64,000 nt of DNA, from positions 28,933,334 to 28,997,333 of the forward strand of contig CM065710.1 of NCBI GenBank assembly GCA_017654935.2, read 5' to 3'. Below the pieces are notes generated by a model. The model was not told where the DNA came from, searched no databases, and was given only the letters and a program-made list of their open reading frames with translations. Positions 21,244 through 34,254 of this stretch are shown here, piece by piece. The stretch comes from Phymorhynchus buccinoides. Its lineage: Eukaryota; Mollusca; Gastropoda; Neogastropoda; Raphitomidae. The stretch's first letter is position 1. Each line of letters starts with the position of its first letter. The position numbers and the translations under genes were made by a program.

Positions 21244-24200
21244 CTACAAACACAAAGGAACAAAGTCAAAGACAAAATGAAAAATACTTTATTATCTTGT
21301 TCAAAGAAATTACAAACGTGGACTCATACAAGCACAATACAGTCAACACAACACACCATTTCAATGGGGTCTTTGTACTACTCCTTGCGCGACATCGAAG
21401 GGGCGGTTGAATTTTAGGCCTGAACTGCCTTGGCCACTCTGTGACGAGTCAGGAGGGCAGATATACTTTCTGTGGATATAAAGCTACTACTTGAAAATAT
21501 AAATTAAATAAAAAAAAATATATCATGACAGGCAAGGACGATAATCTTATGTAATGGGGCGCGCACTCATCTGCGGTGGGGCACGGACAGGGTCAAAGAA
21601 TTTTCATTTATGAATCCCATTGCGCATTTCAGATGGCAGAGCGCATAATATATAATAAACTGTATCTCCTCTTGTGAGTGAGGAAAGTGAAGGCGATAAT
21701 TTTTACTCTTGGGCTTATTGCGGAGTCTGTTTGTGTTTTGTTTGTTAAATCCTGTATCATTATGGCCAACTGATATTCGGAGTAATTAGAATAACAAATT
21801 TACACTTTAAAAAGAACCACAACCGCAACTCATTCTGACCTTTTTCACTATGCATATTTTGGATTACATCCATCTATTTATCTTTGCAAATTATCAGCGT
21901 CTTTGTAATATTCAAATCCTGATTCACCGAGATTTCACGTTGACATGGCTTACCGTTTGGGCAAAAATAAAATCTTGTCATTTTACTACGGCCTGACTCC
22001 AAGTCCAACTGGAATGCTGCATAATAATACACTCAATTAAGTAAATCTCAGACCAGAGGCACTAAATTTTATCAAAACTGATTTGCACCAGGGGGGCAAA
22101 AAAAAAAAGGAGAAAAAGTGGGCGAAAGAATCGCCCAAATTTTTACCCTACATTAGTCAAGCTTAGTTAGAAGCAGATTAACGCTACGGGATGGAAGTTT
22201 TCACTCCTTTGAGTAAAGACCAAGGCCGCCAAAAAAAAAAAAAAAAAAAAGACGCTGGCAATGCAATGGAGTTCAGTAGTCACTCAAAACAGCCCTATGT
22301 ATGGCCATTTTATGGCAATTAATAAATAGGTCTATTAGAGATGTGGAATGGTTATCGCAATGCGAAACCTCGCTAAATGCTAAACTGTGCGCCAATTTTT
22401 TAATTAGAATTGGTACGCGGTTAAAACATACACATATCAAGTATTCGTGACGATATCCAAGAGACCATCTCTTTCGATTATTGAAAATTTATGCAGTAAA
22501 AAAGAAACTACCCCTCTTGATATCCAAAAACAAAATTATTAATATGTAAAAAGATATGGATTATTGTAATAAAAAATTTATATATAAATAATAATGATAA
22601 AATTTTCGTTAGCTCAAAAGCTTATTCGTTAAAGCAAATCCTGAATAAGGGACGTCACCCCTCATCCCATCAGGCAACTTTCCCTATGTTTGAAAGAGAA
22701 TAAGCTGTATTTGACATAACATTACACGAACAATACTCTAAACAAGACATAAATGTGATTGGCGGCCGCAGCAAAAGAAAAAAAATATCGGTTTGAGTAC
22801 TATATGGCACAATTTTCACTGACGCTCCAAAATCGAAAATAGATTGGATGGTATCAATATTGCCGAGATGCAGAAGGGACCTGATCACTTAAAATATTCC
22901 ACATGCATTCCAACTAAATGACCACCTATCACTTTTTCAGTGCTGAATTGTGGCGCTTGTTGGAGCCGTCGTTAGCATAAATAATTTGAAAACCAATATC
23001 CACCTATAAATGTGACTATTTTTACAGACTCACTATCTTCGATCCAAGCCATTCAAAATTGAAAGTGGAAAATTTCTGCCGCGCCGTACAGATTCTAAGT
23101 GATAAGTGAAATCAATTGTATTGCTCACCAAATTCAATTAAAGGAACAATATTTAGGCAAACTAAGATAAATGGATTGGCGTCCTCACACAGGTCATAAA
23201 GGGGTATGACTAAGGCAGATAAGGCTGGCAAAACGGGCAGCTTGGACAAAAACAAATATAACATTATCCATTAAAGAAGGCAAAATAAAATTAAAACGAT
23301 CAGGCCTTCCAGGAAGTGGGCAGGAACGAGTTTCTAGAGAAATACACTAAGTACTCACCCGGCTAAGATCATAAGATACGTTTCTCAAGGACTTATTTTT
23401 AAACATTCCAACGATCCTTACAGTCAAGGCAATACTCAGACTGCAGAACAGAATCGGAACGCTGCAAATTTGTAGACATAATGTGTATATGGGCAATGTA
23501 GTATTGAACGTAAACCATCTTTTCATCCAGCGAAGTAAATTAAAATAGAACTTAAAGATTTAGCTAGATTAGAATTGAAATCAGACTAATATTAATTAGC
23601 ATCCAAATAAGATATTCTCACTAAGGGGTCAGAGGGAATGGTTGCCCACCGTAGGGCCTGGGCGGAGGCCGCTTAGTACCAGTCATGCTTTGGCTGCTAT
23701 TTTTGATCTAGGCTAATCGCATGAACATAAAAGGGCCCGTCCTCTTCTTAACTAAACATTCTTAACACAGTTACATAACACGTTTAAATCATTTTAGCCG
23801 CTCCGTAGTCGCGTTTAGGGCTTTCAATCGCGAGGATAGCCTTCAGAGTCGCACCCTCAGCATAAGGACTCTGGGGGCTCGCGACGCCTCGGCCTTTGAC
23901 TCCTCTGTTTATCCGGGGAGGATGGGGGCCGCTTCTAGCTCTCCCTCCCTCCGCTCCGTCCAAACAAATAGGAATCGTAGCCATGAAGAGTTTTAAATAG
24001 TTTAGTTTTAGTTTGCGGGGTTTTTGTTTTAAACAACTATTTTCTAATGTAAATAATAAACAATATTATCGTACATTTAATCCCTGTCATTTACTTGATC
24101 TGTAATAAGATTTGCGTCCTTACAATGATGCAGGGGCACAAAATATAATTATTATATATTATGGAATATGTGAACAGAAGACAATTTTATATAAATACAA

Positions 24201-24420
24201 AAAGACCGTTTCAGTTCAGAAGTAAACGCAGTTGTCTCATTACTAGCAGCCAAACGCAGAATTTAGACATACCTCCTGTCTGTGATAGCGTAAAAAACAT
24301 CTCAATGTCGTTTAGGAGGCGCTTGTTAACTTGCAAAATAACGGACAAGGCCACGCGGTAATCTCACTGAGTCAGTCACCTGCAACTTGACATGAACGTA
24401 TTTCTCTCAGCACTAGCATA
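21244..24420. other. AT-rich stretch, no gene recognised
   Basis: About 3.2 kb upstream of B's first visible exon. It has short A tracts (22090, 22230) and a more GC-rich island at 23640-23960 with GGGCCTGGGCGGAGGCCGC. No frame over about 70 codons resembles a protein. B's missing first exon or promoter might lie here, but I cannot point to it. Confidence 0.5.
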
Positions 24421-24445
24421 CAGCAGGCTGGGTCTATAGTCTGGC

Positions 24446-25078
24446 TCACATCCTGTCTGCACTTGACGCGGTTTCTCGCCAGTCTATTTTTGAAAAAAAA
24501 ACAGGAACAGTTGACGGCGTTGATGTCGTAGTTCTCTTGGAGGTGAATGGAGTTTGAAAATGTGCAAGTCTGGTGGTAAAAATGCTAAAAAAAAAAAAGA
24601 CAAAAAATTTGTGGTTTATTAACATGCAAGGATTTGTTGGGGCTGGGCTCCGCACCTTCGCCCAAGTCGGAAGCAAGAAGGGCAATGTGACTTTTTCCAT
24701 CGCCTGGCTAATGTTGATAGTGCGAATGTGTTAAAATCTAACTGTGATGTTGCTGAATACCGCAAATTCCAGTCTCCTGCTTCCAGAAAGCATACAGTCC
24801 GACATGTCGGCCGTTTGTACATTGGTTTTTCCGTTGAACTGCTCTCTTTTACGTCTGATGTAGGTGTTCTGGAGAGTCTCAAGGTATTTATTTGGCAATG
24901 GTACATGATTAACTTTTGAGAGCTGCAACGCATGAAGAAAGTCTGATGTCCGAAATGTTTCACCTGATTGCTGGACGGTGCTTAGTGGTGTTGTGTTTGT
25001 ATCTGAAGAGAATTTTTGTGAATTGTGATGTGTTTCCTCAGTATTCGTTGAATTAGACTGATGGAAGAAACCCAGCAC
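24446..25078 (-). other. Unrecognised broken reading frame
   Basis: One minus-strand frame of about 210 codons with a single stop near 24731, starting MLGFFHQSNSTNTEE and later LLPTWAKVRSPAPTNPCML. I recognise no domain. It may be a decayed mobile element or chance; nothing nearby helps. Confidence 0.25.
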
Positions 25079-25424
25079 TATTTCACGAGGCTATTGTTAA
25101 CCGTGTCTTTGTTTATCCACTATGGCTATAATAACATATTGTCAGATATCCGATTAAACCACACAAAATCAAAATGTTGAAAGCAATGTGACTTGTAGCA
25201 GAAGAAGCCATGTTACTTTCAAAATGTATGATTAGGATTTGTATATACCTAAAGCAGCTATGAAAAAATGGTCCATATATTAGTTGAAATGAAAAAGAGG
25301 TGATAAAAAGATATTTCGTGTGATAGGCATTTCCAACGTTTTGAGTCCCAGTTTCTTTTACAAAGAGTGTCTACAAAAGTGTGTTTTTTCTTAGCTGTCT
25401 TATCTTCTGTGCCCTACAGTGACG

Positions 25425-25480
25425 TTGCTCACGCATCGCTCATTCTGAGTGCCAACTCGCAGCCATGGTTATAAAAAGTG
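25425..25480 (+). repeat. Interspersed repeat family 1, fragment c
   Basis: CCCTACAGTGACGTTGCTC ... CTCGCAGCCATGG matches the 5' part of the 17.4-kb copy. Only about 55 bp remain. Confidence 0.5.
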
Positions 25481-25529
25481 TACTGGTATGACTTTAACAG
25501 TTTGTTTCTTGTAACAAAAAAGTATTTGT

Positions 25530-26770
25530 GTCTCTTGCATCCACACAAAACCTTGTTCTTGACATTTTAAAAGATCGCAAAGAACAGCACAGTATTTACA
25601 CGACGTGAGCAGTGGGGCAACTCTTATTTAAGTGCCAAATACAAAGTGTTATTTTATCTACCTGCATCACATTCAATTTTCTATTGCATGACAGACAATA
25701 ATCATGCATACACTAAAATTGGTTTATAACACTTCCACACAGAAAACGGACCACATATACTTGTAATCACGTAAGTTGGTATGATGCACTAATCACTCAT
25801 CTAGATGATAATCCACATACAGAGCTGTTTAATTCCAAGCGCATACAATCGTAGACATTATTTAGGTAGAAGAATCAATCAGTCTTAAGCAAATGTAATT
25901 GCAACAAGGCAATAATACCTCGATCGATCTTTACCGAAACATATTCGTAGGCATATTACATATATGCAGAATCCAAGACAATTTTAAATGTTCGCTAGGC
26001 ACTTGTACGAGCATTTTTACTTTAAGACATTTGGTGGTTCTGACTATCGCCTGACCGCCCCGACACACACTTGGCAAATACTGGCACCAGAAAGGATGTG
26101 CAATCGCAAGAATCGACATTTACACTCACAGCTTTCTAAAAATAATCTATTTTTATTTTGTAGCTCGACATAAGGAAATGCCAACAATAGTAAATTATGG
26201 GTAGACATTCATCACACAATTTGTAGTTGAACCATTCTAAATTAAAACATATGATAGGAAGTGTAACGCATAATCTATGTGACACTTGAAGACGGGGTTG
26301 GCGTCGGTTGTCTAGGGGCCTGGTGCAACCAACACATGTCTGGACCCCTAGGAGGGGGTTTCCCATAGCACCTGACACCAAGGGGTGAGAATCAGAAAAA
26401 AAACAAGAAAACCGGAGTGGCCCAGAGAAAAGAAACCCGCTAGTAAGGCAGAACTTCCCAAACGTCTCCAAAAGTCTGAGGAGCGAGACTGGGGGTGCAA
26501 GACGGGTAACATTGTTGGCTTTGAAGCCCTAGTTTCTCTTGAAACCCTCGAATGATATCATGACATTGAGCTGCAGCGTGGCAACATTGCACTGGTAGCA
26601 TTGTGGTGAAGCAGAATATGACCATGGTGTAGCACATCGGCCACCTCTATGCAAAGGAAATAACTCTCACCATCCCCGCGTACCAACCCCGTCTCCGCGT
26701 CAGGAGACCCGCCGGCTTTTATCACAGCACTCTTTGACTTTGATCAAAAAGGGGATATAATTATTTTATG
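25530..26770. repeat. Receptor-module boundary repeat, copy 1
   Basis: The first part (25535-26060) matches 41340-41790 in the same orientation with many small deletions in the latter (GTGTCTCTTGCATCCACA, TAATTGCAACAAG, ATGCAGAATCCAAGACAATTT). The second part (26280-26770) is the inverted match of 59000-59470 beyond receptor D. This marks the edge of the duplicated C/D unit. Confidence 0.75.
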
Positions 26771-27592
26771 TTTGGCTCAAATGGCTGTCAGAGGGGTAAG
26801 AGTGGGACTAAGGGGTAGATAAGGAATGGGGGAAATGCTTATAAAGGGTGACTTTAAAAATGTGACCACTGCTATAACTTTTCAATGTGACTTTGATTTT
26901 TCATGTTTCTGAAGAAGATTCAATGTGAGAAAGGTTACAACACATTTTGTTTTCTCAAGATACCTTGGAGAGCTCCACAAAATAAGTTTCCATTATAAGA
27001 CTCTGCCTGCATTTGTATCTGTCTCTATCTCTGGATTTGGGAATTATTTGAATCTGGATTATTATTATTCAAACATCCCTAATGTTCCATTCGTTTATCT
27101 TTAGACTGAGTGGCTGACTGGCTTTAAAAAAAAGTAAATTCATTTACATTTGTCATAGGTCGCCCCTGAGTCGTTGACAATGTGGATGCATTTCTGAGTC
27201 GAATGGAATGGGTTCTTTTGGGTGAAACTATAGCCCCACCCCTCCCCCTCTATCCAAAATCCTTTCATTGATTTCTTATAACATTTTCACAAATTCACAC
27301 ATAAACAGAAAAAAATAACACATGTACAAAATCCATTTCTTCAGCTGACATGTTGATTGATTGCTAAGCGCAAAAACAGACGCCATTTGCCCAGAGCTGC
27401 GAAACCTGTTTTATTATCTCCACCATGGATAATTCTTGTATGTTTTTTGGTCTGTCTGTCTCAGGCATGCAATAGTTTCTCTCGAAATTAATCTCAATCT
27501 ATGGAAAAGACACTCAATCTTTTCTAGACAGTCAATTGACATGGGTACTGAAATATTTCGCACTTGTTTCTTGAAAACGTAGATTTTGTCTT
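26770..27592. repeat. 3' flank of pseudogene C (inverted match to 58123-58980)
   Basis: Contains CTTTTCAATGTGA, GATACCTTGGAGAGCTCCACA and the AAACCTGTTTTATTATCTCC word, all found in reverse in D's 3' flank. No separate gene is present. Confidence 0.8.
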
Positions 27593-29942
27593 TTATCTCT
27601 GTGTTTCAATCCATTGGAGCAGTGTGTCCTCGTTGGCCTGACGTCGTTTCTCCATCAACACATTCAGGGTGTACAGGAAAGGGTTGATGGCAGAGTTCAG
27701 GGGTAAGATGAAGATTGCCATGGCAACATTTGACCTCTCCAGACACCACCAGTTCACGCCCTGAGAGGCCATTGGGGGGGACACCCAGCAGACCAATGGG
27801 GAACCAGCACAGAAAATCTGACATGGCAATGGTGAACAGGCGTTGAGCCATATTAGTATCATGTGACTTCTTGTTTGTTCGTGCAACCGACATTTTATTG
27901 GTTTCCACGGAGTAAAGTATACTGGTTTGGCCCACTGCAATAAAAAGGAATAAGACAAAGTTCAGAATAATCATGATAGCAAAGACGTACTCATGCCCAG
28001 CGAACTGTTTTCTGGTTATTGGCAGAGGGATGCAGATGCCTGTCTGACTGTAGAACTCCCAGTGAGCGTGACTGGGGAACACAGGAACAGCGGCCAGCAC
28101 AATGCCTATAAACCAGCACACACTACTCACCAGTTTTTTGGTTGAAAAAAAAAAAAAATTGGGGGACGTGAGGGGTGGGATTGGGAATGTTTGAAGCTGG
28201 GTGGAGGGGGAGAGAGAGGGAGAGGGAGGAGAGAGAGGGAGAGGGGGGGGGGGGCGGGAACACCATTGAAGTTTAGAAATTTCAGGGGGAATTTCACAGC
28301 CAGGAAACGATCCAGCGTGATGAGACAGACGACAGAGGCAGACACTTCAGAGGAAAGCATTGCCAGAAATCCTGCCAGCTGACACATCTGCACTGTGTCT
28401 CCATGACATGTCCTGCCAGACATAAATGTCCTGATACACCCTGTCAGCCACTCCTATCACTGCTAGGTACAGCCCCATTAGAAAGTCTGACACACACAGG
28501 TGAACCACAAACACATTGACGGCCTGTGGACTACCCCGTAACCCTCCTTGTGTCATGCTCACCCTCATACGAAATGGGCTCCACTGCTGACAAGATTGCC
28601 TAATAGTGGCAAGTAAGGGAAAACATCACTAACACTCGCTCGGTACACATTGGACTTAAGTAAGTCACTGCATGAGCGAGAGTTCACTCTTGGAAGGCAT
28701 GACAATTATGTGACATCAAAATTATGTATTTCGCCCTGCATCTGGCAGGCAGAGTTTATAGTTATCTAGCATACACCTCTTCAAGTGGTGTTTGAGACTT
28801 TGGAAAATATCTTTTTGAATGTTTCATCCAAGGGCTGGCAACACCAGCCTGTCATGTCCAATGTCTGGCTAGATGTGTCATCCCCAGCCACCAAAGGGCT
28901 TTGTTGCTGGCAAGATGCTACTGTGTGCCACACAACCTGACGCCATTCAGTTTGTTGGACACCTAGGGAACAGACGTCCCTACCCTTTAAACTGAATGGG
29001 GGAAGACTGACTTCTTGACAGGTATACCGAATACCAACTCCGCTGTTCCAAGCACAACGTCTGTGTGACCCAGAGGCTTCTGCTGAAGTGTCTTCCTGTC
29101 AAGAAGTCAGACCCCAGGGGGTTGTTTTGGAGAGAAACAAAGCTCTTAGTGATTAATCATTCGCCTGGATACAGCGCATTGGTGAGCACAGAGGTGATGT
29201 GGTTGTCACTTAGGCCTCGGGCAGGGTGAACCAGGTTGGGGAAGGAGAAGTTTCGCCAGGACAGACAGGCTGGCAGCTTGGCCAGGCTGAGGTCACACGA
29301 CCAGCATCATCGTTGGACGTCAGCTCGCTCCACTCTTCATCCCCCTGCCCCACGAGCTTTCAGAGTTATCTCAGGTCTGGATACTGCAGTCAGTCAGGGA
29401 ATCCAGTGCCCAGGGCACGCTGAAAGCCATGCCATCGGCAGCCGTGCACACCAGTGCGGGCAGTGCAGGTCACAGACCCAGTTCGTCATTGCAGACTGTG
29501 GACAGTGGTACATGCCGTCACACAGGTGGGAGGGGTGCAGGCAGGTAGAAGATCCTCGACAGCGGTAGTGCCCTGGACACTGGATGCGGTCACAGCCTGC
29601 TTCATCCTGTTTGTCCGGGCAGTCATAGGCGCCATTGCACCTGGTGAACACTGGAACACAGTGACCTTCTGGACACTGGTAGTGTGTTTCTGGACATAAG
29701 TCTCCTGGAGCACCAGGAATCAAGTTAAAGGGAAGCATCGAAACCTGGTGCTTGTTGAATGTGATCACTGTTGGAGGGGGAGGAGGGATCACATTGTGAC
29801 ACGTCCAACAAAATCTGTGAATGCGGTATCCCGGTACACTGAGAAATCTGAAAGAAGTTACGGAAAGCGACCACCTGCACTTTTCATCTTCAGCACTCAA
29901 ACAGTCAGTCTGTTCATCACACTTATCAGTAGGGCTGTAGCA
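27593..29942 (-). pseudogene. GRL101-like receptor copy C, broken last exon
   Basis: Inverted relative of D's last exon. The 5' part (29165-29942) keeps two LDLa repeats and the first LRR, with a frameshift where D reads SDDELFC. About 28575-29160 is unrelated sequence replacing D's later LRRs, C-cap and helix 1 (D about 56760-57290). Positions 28347-28570 hold helices 2-3 (SDFLMG kept); 28131-28262 is a low-complexity A-rich/GA-rich insert in the loop before helix 4; helices 4-7 follow with a frameshift near 27775. The end QWIETQR matches D. It cannot encode a full receptor. Confidence 0.9.
28575..29160. other. Foreign segment replacing LRR and helix 1 in pseudogene C
   Basis: No match to D. 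It contains a small inverted pair, GACTTCTTGACAGG (about 29010) and CCTGTCAAGAAGTC (about 29096), and no coding frame. It may be a small element or a rearrangement scar. Confidence 0.6.
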
Positions 29943-30639
29943 CTGCGGAAATATACCAATACCACCATTTCACTTATTTCTGTTTTCAAGAAAATCTTTG
30001 CGAAGTTACACTTTAATAATGAAGAATGTGTACAAATGTCATGGCATATTGGCTTAATCATCCCTTCTGCGACTATAAAAGTGTGAATGGGTTCAACAAA
30101 TTCAATTCTTTTAAAAACCCCAGACAACTCTCTCTCTCTCTCTCTCTTCTCTCTCTCATCTCGCCCCTATATCCTCTCTCTCTCTCTCTCGTCTAGAGGA
30201 GAGTGGGGGAGGGACAGAAGTGCAAAAAAAAAGTAAAAAAAAAAAGGGACCAAAATGGAGGGGGGGGGGGAAAAGGGGGAGAAGCCCAGGATTGGGTTAG
30301 TAGTGCTCAATTCAAGTGATCGCTTCAGTACTTACTTATTCATCCATCAAGTCTCTCTTACATACCAACATTCTATTCTCTCCCTACTTAACAGTTAACA
30401 AGCCTTAGAATAATCATTCTTATAACAGTCTTCGTCTTTGGGCGTAAACCGACCTGAACGGTCAATATCGGATACAAAGAAAATGTTCAAACATGCCCAT
30501 TCTGTAACCAAATTGAGAACGAACTGCTCTTTTTTTAAAATTTGTTGAGATGCAATGTTTATACTCCTCTCAGGGAAAAATACATATTGAAGCACAGACA
30601 CTTTTCAAATGTTAATTCTATTGAGCTAAAACAGCTACT

Positions 30640-31840
30640 TGCGAATGGAATGCTCCAAGGTGGCGTCTCACAGAGTGACGTTGGCAGACACTTCGGTGTG
30701 CACTGAATCGGGGGCTGCATTCGATGAGGGCATCTCCACCGGGGTCGGTTTTCAGGCGCGACTGGCCGAATACTCACAGGACAAGGCGAAGAAGTGGCCG
30801 TCATAGGGCCAAGCAACCGGAAGAGAGGATCAGTATGTGGTCCTTTCTGCTCAGACGCGAACGACGCTCTTGTGACTGGCCGAGAGTAGGGGCTACAAAG
30901 AGGGGCGGACCTCCAAACTGCGTGCCACAGTGGACGAGGCTAGTATCGAGTCCACACTGCTCGCGCTCAGCAGGCTGCCACCGCAGGCTTGGTTCCCAAT
31001 CATGACCGACGCAGACGCTACAATAGGATCGTCCACTCAATCGTCGCCAGGGTCTAACTCGTCTGCACTAAGCTCATCAGAATGGCAACTCGCGAGGCCT
31101 GACCGCAGTGGCGTCGAGTTCTCTTCCCGTGAACGAGCTGTCCAGGTTCTGTTTGCGTCACTTTAAAACGACCTGGGCGTCAGCAAGTTTCGAGCATGGC
31201 CTGGGGAGAAGGTATTTGCAGGGCCTTTGCTGTTGCTGAGAATGACCGTTGTGGAGGTGGCAGTCTGATGGTCTGGGGTGGCAATTGGACTGGAGGACGT
31301 ACAGACCTCGTGGTCTTCCGGAGGGGCACTGTGAACGCTGCCAGCTAGCTTGGGCTGACATCATCAACGGGGCTCAAGTTATGCCCTCTGATGAGGAAGC
31401 TTTGAGGGGGGGAAAGGGGGAGGGGGGGGGGGGAGTGATGGGTTCGTTTTTATGGAAGGGAGGGAGGCATGAAAAACGGCATCATGTCACAGAGCACATG
31501 TCATCAGGAACGAATTGAACACAGAACAATAAAAAAAAAAAAAAAAAAAAAAGTGAAGAAAAAAAAACATTGCTCACTTGTACGGCCGCTCAAAAAAAAT
31601 CCCTGATCTGAACGGCCAATGAATAGGCATTGGGCATGCTTGGGCGAGCTGTTTACGGCATGCCCGTCTGTCCCCAGACACTGGATGCCATGGAAACAGC
31701 CCTGGTTTGGGAGTTGAGCGCCATCCCACAGATACAGCTGGATAGGCTCATTGACTTCAATGCCATGGCCACATCGAAGAGCTTGTATTCATGGGCCAAC
31801 GAGGTCACACTCCGCTATTGCATAATGTTCTGAAATTTTT
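30640..31840 (+). pseudogene. Tc1-type transposase remnant
   Basis: Broken frames on the plus strand follow Tc1-family transposase order: an N-terminal piece, a catalytic-domain piece with NDRCGGGSLMVWGG and RTDLVVFRRGTVNA (31225-31340), and a C-terminal piece GRAVYGMPVCPQTLDAME (31640-31830). A 240-bp GA/poly-A rich insert (about 31390-31620) and several shifts separate them. It lies in an intron of pseudogene C. Terminal repeats were not identified. Confidence 0.75.
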
Positions 31841-31879
31841 GTACCCTGTTTCGTTGAATTTGAAATTGACAGTTGAGTT

Positions 31880-32340
31880 TTTTTCACACGCCAGCTACGT
31901 TGGAGGCTCACATCCATTTCTTTGTTGTTGGGCCAGGGCATACTGTATTAAATTAAATTCGAACGTTACTTTGGGCTGCAGTTTCATTTAATGAAACGTT
32001 GAAGCTGAATTCACAACAGTTAAATTTACATGTGATTTATGATTACATGTATTTTGCAGTTAAAAGGTTTGTTGCTTGAGTTAAAAGGGGGAGCATTTTT
32101 TTTCTTTTGTGAGGAGTATATATTATTACTAGATGATATTGGCATGTATTGCATCTACTATGCACTGAGGAAAAGTAAAGAACTCGTGCGCTCAGATATG
32201 ATAAGCGGCATTCATGATCAGATGCTGTTAGTATTATTAATTTATTATAGCACTTGTCAGTCCTTTTCCATGTTATTAGGCCGGAGGCCTGAAACATTAA
32301 AATTGTGTTCAATTGTGTTTCAATTGGTTCTCATCTCTCC
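31880..32340. other. Intergenic/intronic sequence, nothing recognised
   Basis: Ordinary AT-rich sequence without a protein match. Confidence 0.5.
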
Positions 32341-32354
32341 AAAAAAATATTTCT

Positions 32355-32385
<31 letters not shown>

Positions 32386-32386
32386 T

Positions 32387-32431
<45 letters not shown>

Positions 32432-32640
32432 GGGTTCGTTGTTTCGGCACTACCTTCGCTTTCTTTTTCTTCGCATCGCTAATTAAATACAACGTACTCT
32501 GCTATGAAGTAAAATGTATTTAAGGCGTGTTCCGACGCAGGGAGGTATAGGTAGGCATATGGAACATTGAATAGCAAGTGAAGATAGTAGGGTCGATCGC
32601 TGGATGGAATGTTGTTTTTTTTTTATTTTAATTTTTTTTT

Positions 32641-32705
<65 letters not shown>
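32355..32705. repeat. Poly-C, CT and poly-T tracts
   Basis: About 30 C (32357-32386), about 40 bp CT, and a near-pure T run at 32627-32704. The frames here (Phe-, Pro- or Leu-rich) are artefacts. The tracts directly precede the C receptor piece and the assembly gap. Confidence 0.95.
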
Positions 32706-32706
<1 letters not shown>

Positions 32707-32766
32707 TTGGTTGTTTTTTTGTGTGTTTTTTGTTTAATGGTACTGCAAGAGATATACGCTGCTTAT

Positions 32767-33102
32767 TGCTGGGGTCATCTGATCATTGTGCAAAGGACAG
32801 GGCCGGTGAACACAGAAGTCTTCATCACTGTTGTCCACACAGTCCTGACGATGGTCACAGACCATGCTGTAAGGAACTCTCTGCCCCCCTGCATCGACAC
32901 CCGTAGGAAGGAGGAAGTGACGTCATAGTCACCGGACACGTGAGGGATGACGGGATATCCCAGGACTCGGGGCTGTTTCCGTAGAACAGGGTGTCTTGGG
33001 CCCAACAATGGCTGGTGGACTCACAAGCCAGAAAGCGGTGAACCGTGTGGTTAGAAGGACAAACCGTCAACCCTGCTCTGGCGTTGGTCTGTGTTCAGGT
33101 GG
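32767..33102 (-). pseudogene. Receptor C piece matching D exon 4
   Basis: Reverse complement of about 55295-55630: encodes VCPSNHTVHRFLACESTSHC, then PVTMTSLPPSYGC. One extra base after YGCR (near 32898) shifts the frame, so the following LDLa is read only in another frame. The N gap removes the rest. Confidence 0.85.
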
Positions 33103-33602
33103 NNNNNNNNNNNNNNNNNNNNNNNNNNNNNNNNNNNNNNNNNNNNNNNNNNNNNNNNNNNNNNNNNNNNNNNNNNNNNNNNNNNNNNNNNNNNNNNNNN
33201 NNNNNNNNNNNNNNNNNNNNNNNNNNNNNNNNNNNNNNNNNNNNNNNNNNNNNNNNNNNNNNNNNNNNNNNNNNNNNNNNNNNNNNNNNNNNNNNNNNNN
33301 NNNNNNNNNNNNNNNNNNNNNNNNNNNNNNNNNNNNNNNNNNNNNNNNNNNNNNNNNNNNNNNNNNNNNNNNNNNNNNNNNNNNNNNNNNNNNNNNNNNN
33401 NNNNNNNNNNNNNNNNNNNNNNNNNNNNNNNNNNNNNNNNNNNNNNNNNNNNNNNNNNNNNNNNNNNNNNNNNNNNNNNNNNNNNNNNNNNNNNNNNNNN
33501 NNNNNNNNNNNNNNNNNNNNNNNNNNNNNNNNNNNNNNNNNNNNNNNNNNNNNNNNNNNNNNNNNNNNNNNNNNNNNNNNNNNNNNNNNNNNNNNNNNNN
33601 NN
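33103..33602. other. Assembly gap of 500 N
   Basis: Exactly 500 N, a placeholder length. Reading frames through it are meaningless. The flanks differ in kind: receptor C sequence on the left, unrelated sequence on the right. Confidence 1.
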
Positions 33603-34250
33603 GTGAATCCTGAGTCATAGATCACCGAGCTTCGATCTTCTACTCTTGTGCTGCAAAACCAACGCCACGATAGATAATAAATCATTGTGTTAAAAGCTAT
33701 TTTCACACACACACACGCGCACACACACAAAAAAATCAGTATTTTTTTAAAGCTATTTTCACATACACACATGAGAGAGAGATGTTCTCAATTTCCAATC
33801 AATAGGGCCTACTTCTCTGCCTGCTGCAACCGTAGATCAAAATGGCAGCTAGACAGCAAAGGCACAACCTACTATATATTGTCTGCAAGGCGTCTTCTGA
33901 TAAATAGGTCTGTACAGTAACAAAGCCATCGAACAGTTCTTATTATCTTCTTTGTTGCAGGCAACGAGACACACAATCAACAATAGGAATTGTTCAGAAA
34001 TAATGAAGGAGTAATCTTATGGTGTATGGGAGTGATCTTGCCTAATTCAATCAGGTCAAACAGGGGAAGCTACTCTACCAACAGGCAGATCCCCAAAAAT
34101 AGGGATGATTACCCTTACCATACTGCCCGGGGGAGGGGGCAATTGCTATCGTGTATATTTTTGACATCTGTAGAGTCGCCCCTTTCCAACAAGTAATGCA
34201 CGATAGCAATCTGAAAGTAATAACTTTCTGTCTGTTTCCTCAGAAATTCT
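33603..34250. other. Non-coding sequence right of the gap
   Basis: Short CA tract (33703-33730) and a stretch near 33975 (CAATAGGAATTGTTCAGAAATA) that resembles 49310-49335. No gene seen. Confidence 0.5.
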
Positions 34251-34254
34251 CCAC

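Noticed and set aside
24446..25078. The missing first exon of receptor B
   Set aside because: The frame has no signal peptide, no CUB pattern and an internal stop; it does not resemble D exon 1.
32996..33772. Reading frames of about 170-225 codons through the N block
   Set aside because: They consist mostly of unknown residues from the assembly gap.
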